Source: Liopterus haemorrhoidalis
Lineage: Eukaryota > Arthropoda > Insecta > Coleoptera > Dytiscidae
Reading direction: 5' to 3'
Length of the DNA: 64,000 bases
Assembly: GCA_963971575.1 (NCBI GenBank)
Contig: OZ020622.1
Span: 9,090,279-9,154,278 of the forward strand
Of this stretch, positions 23,276-32,460 are shown in pieces. The first letter of the stretch is position 1. The number at the start of each line of letters is the position of its first letter. A program made the translations under genes and the position numbers. Below the pieces are notes generated by a model. The model saw nothing but the letters and a program-made list of their open reading frames with translations. It was not told the DNA's origin and did not search any database.

Positions 23276-23713
23276 TTTGAATAAAACAATTTTTTATCTT
23301 ATATGAAGATATTTCTTTGTGAAATTATGAATGACTAAATGCATTGTTTCTAATTATTAATGATTCAGGATTTTCCACAATACGGTTTCAAAATCAGTAA
23401 TGTGGTCTTAGTTTGATAAAAATACGACTGCCACAATTAATCATCTGGCTGGTTAAAATATGAGTACATAGAAAATCAAGAAGATCGTGAAGAGATGAAG
23501 TGGATGAGACTATGGCAAGAAGAGGCCTAGAACAGTTTTTGGAGGTGGTCCAAATTTACATGAACCACAGATCCGGGGCAAAATTAATCGGAACCCAGAG
23601 TGGTGTAAAAAAATCCATTTGTTTCGCTTAAACGTTCGGAATAGCCCAAACTTTTCAGACAAAGGACCGGTATGTTTTGTAATATTTTTCCGCGACCCTC
23701 CCTAATACATATA

Positions 23714-24296
23714 CAGTCGATTCCGCTTAATTGGGACACATCGGGACTTAGGCATTTTGGCCCAATTAAGCGGCTGCCCCAATTAAGCGAATTTCACATA
23801 AAATTAAACAATGCATATTTTTCTTTCAATAATTTTATTTTATAAACTCTATTGAAAAAACTATAAATTACATATAACCAAAAAATATAAACTTTTAAGA
23901 AAAAATAATAATAAATTCCAAAATAAAATAATAAATTGGTACATACAATTTAATTCAATGCAAAAATGCGTCTAGTCTGTCTTTTGTTTTTGTAACATTT
24001 CACTTCTACAAAATCAGCACAGGTATTCAGTGCGGATGTAGGCCTCCCTTCATTTCCTTCCTGCATAAAATAATGCTGTAATTTAAATTCTTTGTACATA
24101 TTTTTTCTTGAGAATATGTGTAACATATTATGTAGGATGTGATCTTAAATTTACTGTCCCAATTAAGCGGAATGTTGTTCCAATTAAACATGTAAATTTA
24201 CTGTTGGTTCCTTGGTTTGGTTTCTGTTCTTTGAGATTTGGCCTAAATAAGCGGCTGCCCCAATTAAGCGGTGGCCCAATTAAGCGGAATCGTCTG
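23714..24296. mobile_element. pogo-like MITE with TTAATTGGG internal repeats
   Basis: The ends are CAGTCGATTCCGCTTAATTG and CAATTAAGCGGAATCGTCTG, flanked by TA (23712-23713 and 24297-24298), the pogo/Tigger pattern. The motif CCCAATTAAGCGG recurs several times at each end, giving repeated subterminal sites. No transposase frame remains. Confidence 0.85.
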
Positions 24297-24519
24297 TATT
24301 AAAATAAGGTTGACAAGTAGGGTTGCCATTTAGCGCCTCACTCTGATCTGGAAAAAACAAAAAGTTGGGTATAACAAAACAATACTTGTCTAAGGAACGG
24401 CAGAAATTCGGAAAATCACTTAAAGAACGGTGGGGCGAAATGTAAAATATCACTTAAAGAGCAGGGTGCCGAAATTCAGAAAAGCAATTGAATTAAACAC
24501 TTAAAGGGTTATAGAAAAA

Positions 24520-24885
24520 TAAAATAAAATAAATGTGTCACATTTTTTTGTACAATTTTAGTAAAAATAGCGTCAAAATAATTTATTTTGCAAAAATCGT
24601 TAATCCACGTACTAAGGGCTTTCATTTGATACCCTATTAAGAATTAAAAAATATATATATATTTTTTTCGATGAGCACATATTTGTTTATAATTTTAGAG
24701 GGATATCTTTTTTAGATGTTTTAGTATTTTTCCTATGTGCGGGTCAAAGAGTTGTATAAGCATGCCAAATTTCAACTCTCTAGGTTTAGCCGTTTGGCTA
24801 CAATTTTTACCGAACAGACAGACAGACGACAAAATGACGGTGTAAGGGTGTTTTGGTCATACCTACAAGACCCTAAAAAGGTTCT
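24520..24885 (+). mobile_element. Family A repeat, truncated copy
   Basis: It matches the right part of the 17340-18436 element: AAGGGCTTTCATTTGATACC, ATGTGCGGGTCAAAGAGTTG, CTCTAGGTTTAGCCG, a short CAGA run, and ATACCTACAAGACCCT at the end. The left terminus is missing. Confidence 0.7.
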
Positions 24886-25246
24886 CACTTCCAAAATCCA
24901 AGTGATGAGGAAAAAAACGGTCCCTTCATCTCCAAATTATAGAAAAGTGGCTCGAAACCCTGAGACTCCAGGTGAAAACCTGAGACCTGATCACCCTGGT
25001 CAAACATGAGGTGGTCCAAATTTACATGTAATAATAACCTTACTTTCAAATTCAATTTTGGCTACAAATTAGCTATTCCTTGTAGGTGAATAAAACTGAG
25101 GACTGCAAACTACAAGATTTTTGATATTTTTGTTTCATAAAACGGTTATTATAATATTTACTGAAGTCCGGTATATATTTTTTTTTTTTCAGGGACCGGT
25201 ACTTGGTCCCGTCCACAATTTGAGAAACGCTGGAATAGCCTATCCC

Positions 25247-25429
25247 AGGGGTCGGCGGATTTCTTGAGTACATTTGTGTGGCTCTTCAAATTAAGTTGGT
25301 AAGGAATAAAATTTAGAAAATATTCAAAAATTCATGTATTAAAACAAAATTATGGCTCTTTAAAATGTTTCCAGGTGCCGTAAAGGGTAAATTTGGCTCT
25401 TTAGCTTCTAAAGTTTGCCGACCACTGGC
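25247..25429. mobile_element. hAT-like MITE (GGGGTCGGC ends)
   Basis: CAGGGGTCGGC at the left and GCCGACCACTG at the right form terminal inverted repeats. The 8-bp flanks GCCTATCC and GCCTGTAC agree at six positions. It includes GTGGCTCTTCAAATT and TTTGGCTCTTTAGC. It does not code. Confidence 0.6.
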
Positions 25430-25439
25430 CTGTACCATA

Positions 25440-26150
25440 CTGCTACTGTATTGTCACGTGGTTGGTTTGATGGAAAACAACTTCTGGTTTTAACAACAAA
25501 GTTTTTCAAATAGTTTTAAGTTATAATAAAAATATTTAACGGAATGCTCGATGGGAGCTGAGGAATTTTCCCGTCCATTGAAATCTTGCCGATATTGCCT
25601 TGAACCTGCCTCTGAGAGGGTTGCCCTTCCTTGAGTTGAGGGACCTAGTGTTCCCTCACTCACATGTGGACTGCTGTTTGGTCTACCCGCAAGTAGTCGT
25701 ATACGGAATCGGGCTCGTGATCATCACCGTGGTTGGAAAAAATGGAAAACGTATCAAAGTGATCTAAATAAAAGGAAGACGGATTGAAGTGGTCACAAAA
25801 AATCCAGCTTCATAGGGGTTTTAACCCTTCTCATTATCTGCGGTCTTTATGTGATGTGTGTTGGCCATATGAGACACCACAGTCTTCCATCTCGCTTTTT
25901 CTAATGTTAATTAGCATTGAAATAATATAGGTGGTGACATCTATTTGCCGTTTGTATAACTATTTTATAATTTTGCAGCGCGTTTTATGTTTATTTTGTC
26001 ATCTATTTGTTACTTGCTAAACTAATTTGAGAACTTGGTTAGCGGTGACATCTATTGGCTAGTAGTTAAAATATTATTTTTTTGGTGAGCTCTAGTCCTT
26101 GAGCCTCCTCCCCCCCCCCACTAAAGTGTGCCCAGCATTGCGATGTATGG
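25440..26150. other. No gene recognised
   Basis: A slightly GC-richer stretch at about 25550-25830 has no long frame, and I could not assign it to a repeat family. The rest is AT-rich. Confidence 0.4.
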
Positions 26151-26158
26151 GAACAGTG

Positions 26159-26380
26159 CATGGGCGGCGCTAGCTCTTCAAATCTGGAGGGGCCAGGAAA
26201 TATTTGAGTAAAATCTGGAGGGGCCAAGAAATATTTGAGTAAAATCTGGGGGGGGGGGCAGGATATATTTGAGGAGGTCCTCACTTCTAAAATAATATAA
26301 GTGATGACTTCTTTAAAAAATCTTTTTTGTTGCGCACACATTTTTTTCCAAGTAAGTTTGAGGGGCTGGCGCCGCCACTG
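26159..26380. mobile_element. hAT-like MITE (GGCGGCGC ends)
   Basis: The ends CATGGGCGGCGCTAGC and GCTGGCGCCGCCACTG are inverted repeats. The flanks GAACAGTG (26151-26158) and GTTCAGTG (26381-26388) agree at six of eight bases. Inside are G-rich runs (AATCTGGGGGGGGG) and GTCCTCACTTCTAAAAT. Related G-rich ends occur near 22742 and 22920. Confidence 0.65.
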
Positions 26381-26850
26381 GTTCAGTGGTGGTATTTATG
26401 ATGGCCATAAACGCAATTTAATTGTTGGTTGCCAAGTTTTGTTTTTTTGTCAACAATAGAATAGCATTCTATTACTCGTAATCCAACCACTGGATCTAAT
26501 TTTAATTTGTAAACATAGAATTTCAACTGTTTGAATTTTTTATATAAATTACTTTATATAAATTATTTTTTATATAAAATACCTATTATTTACGGAATTA
26601 AAAAATGCATCAATTACGGGTTACGGAGTCTACTACTGATCACCTTGAAGGACGGTACTAATAGAAGTGTAACTTCACTTCCGGTTTTGATAAGGCTACT
26701 ATTACCCAGGGCCCTCTTCCCGTATAGGCCGGCGATCAAAGGGTTCGATTGCCAATGAGGAATTCTGGGAGAGCCCATGACCTAAAGCCCTACAATTCAT
26801 AAGACGGCACTATTATAACCATTTTAGAAGGATCACTAGGGTCCTTTAAT

Positions 26851-27050
26851 TAGGGTGACCATTTTCTTAAGAAGGCAATGCGGGACGGAGCAAAAAAAAG
26901 GATCCTTACCTCCCAAATCCAAGTGAAGAGCAAAAAAAAAAAGGTCCTCACCTCCCAAAATCCAAGTGAAGAGCAAAAAAAAAAAGGTCCTCACATCCCA
27001 AATCCAAAATGTTAAAATGCGGGACTTTTGCGGGACGAATGGTCACCCTA
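26851..27050. mobile_element. hAT MITE, TAGGGTGACCAT family, copy 1
   Basis: The 12-base perfect terminal inverted repeats are TAGGGTGACCAT and ATGGTCACCCTA. A perfect 8-bp duplication, CCTTTAAT, lies at 26843-26850 and 27051-27058. The interior is a short tandem array of a 38-40 bp unit (GCAAAAAAAAAGGTCCTCAC followed by CTCCCAAATCCAAGTGAAGA). It lies 140 bases upstream of the SRRD-like start codon, so could sit in that gene's promoter region. Confidence 0.93.
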
Positions 27051-27193
27051 CCTTTAATTGTTCTTCTCCTCTTACGGTTAGCTGCATGTGGATACATTAA
27101 ATGTTAACTTAAAAATAAACAAATTAAAAACTCAATTTTTAATAATATACTGCGCCATCTATCCCTGGTTTAGTTTACTTGTCCTTATAAATC

Positions 27194-28075
27194 ATGTCAA
27201 TAAATGTTAACCTAACAGAAGATTTTATTTTTGTTCGATCCAAGAAAAAACGCAAAAAGCCCAAAATTAATACAGCTGAATTTTCAGAACAACCCGACGA
27301 AAGTCAAGACATAGATAAATTAACAGCACTAAGGTATTCAATCAATTTAATTGCATAATCAAAATAAAATTAACATTAATTTATTTATAGAAGAATTGAG
27401 ACTGCGAAAGAAGAAATATCTACATCAGACTTATTTTGTTCTATTCTTGCTTCGTTGAGAGAAGGTTTACAGTCACTAGACAACCCAGAAATAAAAGAAA
27501 TCATTTGTTTAGGTATCGGTCATATAGGTGAGAGAATTGTTCCACGATATCAACTCGCTTTGTTATTGTGTTTAAAAGAAAAATTAAATACTCGGATATC
27601 TATACACGATCCTATTCTTTGGGCAGTCGAAAATGAAATTTTATCTGATTTAAATTGTACGGTGCTTGTCAAAAATTTAGAAGGAAAATATAAAGTTGAA
27701 CAAGGTTATACAACTTTATTTTATCTTCCGCACTGTCCAAAACAATTATCAAATAATTTGTTGTGGTGTAATTGGGGCTTGAATCTTAAAAACTGTATAA
27801 TAATATCAAATAGTTTTACTAGTTTATCAGAAAATCTATCGAAAAGACAATTAATAAGTGATGCAAATTTTATTTCCGATATATCACCGCATACTTTAGA
27901 GTTAGCCGTTATTAATTCTTTTAAATATTACGATGTTTTTAACGATACAGCTATTCATATGTTCCCGTTAAGTAAACTTAATTTATTATCGACTGATTTT
28001 TGGGAAAATCGTGAAGAACCTATTTACGAAAAAACTAACGTTGAATTTATAACAAATAAAATATCGAATTTATAA
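27194..28075 (+). CDS. SRRD: SRR1-like protein (SRRD homologue)
   Basis: Two exons, 27194-27333 and 27391-28075, join in frame (275 codons with stop, 274 residues) across a 57-base GT-AG intron. The N-terminus is short, charged and rich in Lys/Arg (RSKKKRKKPK). The SRR1 domain follows: CLGIGHIGER near residue 85, then ISIHDPIL, and FYLPHCPKQLSNNLLWCNWG in the second half. These are the most conserved family segments. SRR1 proteins were first described in Arabidopsis light and clock signalling; the animal SRRD proteins are linked to heme biosynthesis and circadian output, though the biochemical activity is uncertain. FMC1 starts 39 bases after its stop on the same strand. Identification rests on motif resemblance and length. 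Confidence 0.85.
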
Positions 28076-28114
28076 TATTTTATACATTCCGAAATTTATC
28101 TGTAGGTCTTTAAA

Positions 28115-28429
28115 ATGCCGATGCCTGAAAATTTAAAACTTTTACGTGAACTTCTTAGAGAAGTTCGAAAGAGCAGTTCGACAGGAAAAATTAATGATTC
28201 CCTCTTTGTACGTTATATTTTGGATCAATTTAAAAAATATAGCGTAACGGAACAACAATTGTGTCGAGCGCAAGCTGAGATGAAATTTATGTGTAATAGT
28301 TATTTGTGCTATTTACAAAGTGGGAGAAAATATAATGAGATTCAGCAGACTTATAAGGGAAAAGGAGAAAGATCAATAAAAGAAACTGCTGATATGGTTG
28401 GTTTTAAATTGCCTCATGACCCTAAATAA
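28115..28429 (+). CDS. FMC1: FMC1 homologue, mitochondrial ATP synthase assembly factor
   Basis: This is a single-exon frame of 104 residues. It has the LYR-type helical start (LLRELLREVR), the LCRAQAEMKF segment, and the highly characteristic KGERSIKETADMVGFKLPHD end; animal FMC1 proteins are of similar length and share these. In yeast Fmc1 is needed for assembly of the F1 part of complex V; animal members are mitochondrial. The ATG at 28115 is preceded by GTCTTTAAA. Just before lies a pyrimidine-poor TTTATCTGTAG that could act as a splice acceptor, allowing a separate or trans-joined message. The 39-base gap to the SRRD-like stop suggests shared transcription. Confidence 0.92.
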   Translation: MPMPENLKLLRELLREVRKSSSTGKINDSLFVRYILDQFKKYSVTEQQLCRAQAEMKFMCNSYLCYLQSGRKYNEIQQTYKGKGERSIKETADMVGFKLPHDPK

Positions 28430-28766
28430 AACAAAAATAAAGGATATATAGTAAAAGATGGATTATTTTATTATAGTCGATTTTTAATCTAGTATTTTGT
28501 GATTAAAATAATAAAAAAAATTATAACTTAAGAACAAAGTTTTGTATTTGTAAGAACTAAAAAAAATGTTAAGTAATAAAAAATGTGTTTTTTTTTTATT
28601 TTCTTTCCTACCCTCCAGGAACTCGAACCGAAAACCCGAAAAATCCTGTATTTTTCGTGAACCTGAACCTGAACCATTATATTTCAAGGGCAGTGAACCA
28701 AAACCTGAACCTTTTATAATAAACCGGTAACCTTGTATTTTTAACAGGGCCAGGAAATTATTGTAC

Positions 28767-29406
28767 AGGCTATTCCCAACGATTAAGCGGAACTAAATGG
28801 AAATTTCGTTCTTTTAGGTTGTCACGAAAAGGGACCTTGCTTGGGTCATTTCATGTTTCAGGTTTGCTATGTGAAAATTTAATTCCAACATGGAAACGAG
28901 TGACATGTCAAAAATACGTTTTACCATATTTTGAAGACAAAAAAAGTAAATAAATGGGAAATTTTTATTAACACGTTCGCGGACAGTACGGCTATAGCCG
29001 TCGAATATTTTTCCTAGCTCAGGTCATGACGGTCTAAACCGTCCTACTTTTTTATTCAAATATACAAATGACGGCTGGGGCAGGTTTTAATTCCATTTAA
29101 GTATATGAAAACTAGTATAAACTGTCCAATCAGGAACATACCAAACACAGTAAATGTCCTATTATAAACAAAAATCTAAAAAAGTGACATTTTGGGTACA
29201 TCTGATTGTACAAAATTGTCCGCGAACGTGTTAAGAATGACAAAAAAATAAAATGCAATGAAAAGGACAATTTATAATGACAATCAATTTAATCTAGAAT
29301 TTGCAATGTGAGTATGATTTACAAAGCTTAAACAAAAGTCCGAAATAATAGATAAAAATTACTAGATTTCAAAATCTAGTACCGCCTAAACGTTTGGAAT
29401 AGCCTA
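28767..29406. mobile_element. MITE, AGGCTATTCC family, copy 2 (interrupted)
   Basis: The same ends and interior as copy 1 at 16401 (AGGCTATTCCCAACGATTA ... CGTTTGGAATAGCCT). The interior order matches copy 1 until a TTAA in TTTTTATTAAGAATGAC, where a 267-base element is inserted (28968-29234). Flanking TACA is present on both sides. Confidence 0.88.
28968..29234. mobile_element. piggyBac-type MITE nested in a MITE
   Basis: TTAA lies at 28968-28971 and 29231-29234, and 13-base perfect inverted repeats are CACGTTCGCGGAC and GTCCGCGAACGTG. Copy 1 of the host MITE near 16614 has the uninterrupted TTTTTATTAAGAATGAC, proving the insertion and a 4-base TTAA duplication. The element contains palindromic words such as ACGGCTATAGCCGT. 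It does not code. Confidence 0.95.
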
Positions 29407-29547
29407 CATGTAGGCTATTCCAAACGATTAGGTGGAACTAACTGGAATTTTCATTTTTGTAAGTTGTCATTAGCTATTTTTTTATATATTGAAGTTAGCT
29501 TTTCCTGAACAAATTGATCAAAAGCTTCAATCAGTCTGTAAAAATTA

Positions 29548-29844
29548 TTATAGTGCGTTCAAAGGTGAGTTTGCAGTACGGGGCATATGGAGTAGTTCTT
29601 TTTCATACTCTCTAATGGGTTTACACAATGACGCTATCCTTTTCTTGCTTGTCGACGTTGCAAGCTCTAAAACGCGCTGATCTGTGAAGACGCAGTTTTC
29701 TACAAATGGCCATTTGTTTTTGTTGAGTGTTATTTTGAGTTTTATAAGAGTTGATTTTTGTAAATCATACGAGTTTTTCATATTATTATAATTGACACAT
29801 TTGACACTTTTACAACATTCGGCAACACCGCTCCCATTTGCCAT
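29548..29844 (-). CDS. Unrecognised 98-aa frame spanning a MITE
   Basis: The frame begins ATG at 29844 and stops just outside the other inverted repeat. It encodes MANGSGVAECCKSVKCVNY early, and later RVLELATSTSKKRIASLCKP. The second part is vaguely like the LA-P-K repeats of THEG-type sperm proteins, but the match is too weak to name. Such a long open frame in an AT-rich MITE suggests a captured gene fragment. Expression is unknown. Confidence 0.3.
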   Translation of the reverse strand: MANGSGVAECCKSVKCVNYNNMKNSYDLQKSTLIKLKITLNKNKWPFVENCVFTDQRVLELATSTSKKRIASLCKPIREYEKELLHMPRTANSPLNAL

Positions 29845-29880
29845 AAGAGCTATACTGCAAACTCACCTTTGAACGCACTA
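29551..29880. mobile_element. MITE with 28-bp TIRs carrying a 98-codon frame
   Basis: The inverted repeats are near-perfect over 28 bases; the left one starts TAGTGCGTTCAAAGGTGAG and the right one is its complement, ending at 29880. It is nested in the AGGCTATTCC-family copy 3, where the 39556 copy shows the uninterrupted AAAGTTACTAGATTTG. A minus-strand frame runs almost the full length (29844-29548). Confidence 0.85.
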
Positions 29881-30304
29881 TAGATTTGAAAATCTAGTTC
29901 CGCCTGATCGTTTGGAATAGAGTTTATATGATATTTTTAATTTTCGTTGCATTGCGAATAACGGAATAAACAAATTAATAACAATTAAGTGAGGTCATTA
30001 GTGAGATTCGCAATAAGTTAGAAAGTTAAAAATAACTTATAATGGACAGCTACTAAAAAAATATCGCAAAAATAATTATACAAAACTTGCTGAAAACTAA
30101 AAAGAACGCAAGTTATCAACTACTACAAATGTCATAAGTTTAACTACGCAAATCACGTAATAAACCAGAAACAGTTTGATATTATTGTCACATCCACGTG
30201 GTTATCATTAATTCATCAACTACAAGGCCTATTTTACAGGACTGTAACGCAAAGTTTAGCATTAATATTGTAAAAATATATCTTACAATTTCATTCTTTA
30301 CGAC

Positions 30305-30826
30305 CAGGGCCAGCGCGATGGTCTTTGGTGCCCGTAGGCAGGAACGCCGAGAGTACTTCTGGGGCCCCGGGGAGAAATTTTCTTTGCAGGCCCCGTGGTC
30401 CTCACTTCCAAAATATAACTGATGAGTAAAAAAAAACGGTCATCACTTCCAAAATACAAGTGACGAGCAAAAAAAAGGTTCTCACTTCCAAAATACAAAT
30501 GATGAGCAAAAAAAAGGTCCTCATTTCCTACGACTCTGCCCAGAACCCCGGGAATTTTCCCCGGCTACCCCCCTCTTGTCGGACCTGCCCGTAGGCAAGA
30601 CTTAATTAAGCGGCCCCAGACAGGACGTAACTAGCTTTTTTCGAGTCCCGGGTAAGATTTTATAAATATTCTGGAAACAAAACGAGTTCTTACTTCTAAA
30701 ATATAAGTGATGACAAAAAAAGGTCCTTACCTCCAAATTTCAAGTGAAGACCTAAAAGAAAAAGGTAATTTCTTTTATATTGACCCCCCACGCAGCGGCA
30801 CCCGCATGCCCGCTTCCGCCGGCCCA
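30305..30826. mobile_element. hAT MITE, CAGGGCCGGC family, copy 2
   Basis: The ends are CAGGGCCAGCGCGATGGTC and GCTTCCGCCGGCCCAG, i.e. inverted relative to copy 1 at 7956. The flanks TTTACGAC and TCTGCGAC agree at six of eight bases. Inside are several decayed copies of the 38-40 bp GTCCTCACTTCCAAAATAC unit and internal ends, so it may be composite. Confidence 0.65.
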
Positions 30827-30829
30827 GTC

Positions 30830-31690
30830 TGCGACACATCCTTGGTCTAAATAACAATTTACATTTTGCTCACATCGCGAGCGGCCAAAAATATAGTTAT
30901 ACGGCAACAAACGCGTCGATCGCCGATACCCTGAAATTTTCCCCGGTCAAATTTTACCCAAAAATTTATATTTTTAATTTGCATCAAATTATTTTTATAC
31001 ACTAATTTTGGGAGGGGAAGTCTAAAAAAATATACTTAAAAAATTCCCCTTGAGTAGGTTTTGAGTTGTAGCATATTCAGTTTTTTTGAAATTACTCCAA
31101 AAACGGTAATTCTAAACTTGTAATGGAGGTTATTTTTGAAATCTACGTCTCAAAATATATAAGTATGCACATTTTGAAGTAAATTAGAGAGAAAAAATTT
31201 TTGCACTAAAATCGTAAGGGGTACCCCTTACGATTTTTTCAATTTTTGGCCATTTTCAAGGGTTTAGCTTAACCAGTCATATACATTCAAAAAATGGGTG
31301 TTTAAGGCCTTATTTTTTTACTAAACTAAACAAGACAGGACGGTTTACAAAATTTAAACAGCAGGTCTCTATATTTATCCGTTTTCAAGACGGAATTTTT
31401 TGAAATTTTGAAAAAATATTTATAAAAAATCAAAATTTTTCAAAAATTTTTTTTTGTCAGAATGTTACCTAAGGCTATTTAAGACATCAGGATTATAAAA
31501 ATTCCAGCAGCAGCTCTCTATATATTATGGTTTTTAAGATACGGTCACACGAAAATCAGTTTTTTTGAAAAATTCACCAATTTCAAAACGATATAAATCA
31601 AAAATGTAACTGTAATTTAATACCCACCTTTTGTTATACACCTCGATACATGTGTAGGGCCTGACAATGGCGAAAGTCGAAATATCAGTA
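30830..31690. other. No gene recognised; AT-rich, weakly repetitive
   Basis: The segment 31300-31560 resembles the 20.8-21.7 kb tandem array (AGCAGGTCTCTATATTTATCCG). No long frame is present. Confidence 0.4.
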
Positions 31691-31952
31691 AAGCCCAGTC
31701 TTCCCACCTTCAGGTAAACCTCTAGGTATCTACCTGACAGATAAGGTTATTTGATACTTTATGTGCTGAATAAATGTCATCCCGTCTTTCAATACAAATT
31801 TATCTATCGGATAGTTATCTAACGGATAATGAAACTGACGTATTGATGAATTCACTGATTGGTATTGACATTTATTTAGCAGATAAAGTTCCAGGTAACC
31901 TTTTTGTCAGATTATTACCTAGAGGTTTACCTCTAAGTAATAATCGGGCCTT
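31691..31952. mobile_element. MITE with long imperfect TIRs
   Basis: The ends AAGCCC and GGGCCTT open imperfect inverted repeats of about 55 bases that include a perfect 17-base stretch, AGGTAAACCTCTAGGTA and its complement. AGTA flanks both ends (31687-31690 and 31953-31956). The superfamily was not assigned; the interior does not code. Confidence 0.65.
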
Positions 31953-32460
31953 AGTATAATAAATCATTGAAATATAACGTGTATTATTTAATAATCTTTA
32001 TACAACCAATCTACTTTTAGTTAGTTTATATCTATATTGAGTTTTCTACAAAATTATATATTAAACAAAGTTGAAGTGCGTTTTCCGTCAAAGGCGCATT
32101 ATGCCAGATTCCTTCCATCCGGCATGAAGGCTAACCATAGTGTGATTTATGCCACAATACACTTTAACAAAGTATGGTTCGCAAATACATTGTGTTATTT
32201 AATAGCTAAAACAATTTTACTTACCAATCATAAGTAAATACAGCTGCAATGTTATTCCTGTGAAATTATAAATCAAGGACGTCTGTATAAATTACATTAT
32301 TATAAAAAAGAAGCACCAGTTGTTACATAAACATATATATTTAAAAAATAAACATTTCAGATATTGCACATTAGTGCGGAATGCGAGTTTGGGGGAAAAA
32401 CTTTTAAACTGTATTCTTTAATCACAGAATACAATCGAGATTTTATTACAGTTTCAAATT

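Larger units (their letters stand above)
29412..29920. mobile_element. MITE, AGGCTATTCC family, copy 3 (interrupted)
   Basis: It starts AGGCTATTCCAAACGATTAG and ends with CGCCTGATCGTTTGGAATAG, just 6 bases after copy 2. Its interior (TATATTGAAGTTAGCTTTTC) matches the copy at 39556 and differs from copies 1-2, so it is a subfamily. It is interrupted by the element at 29551-29880. Confidence 0.75.
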
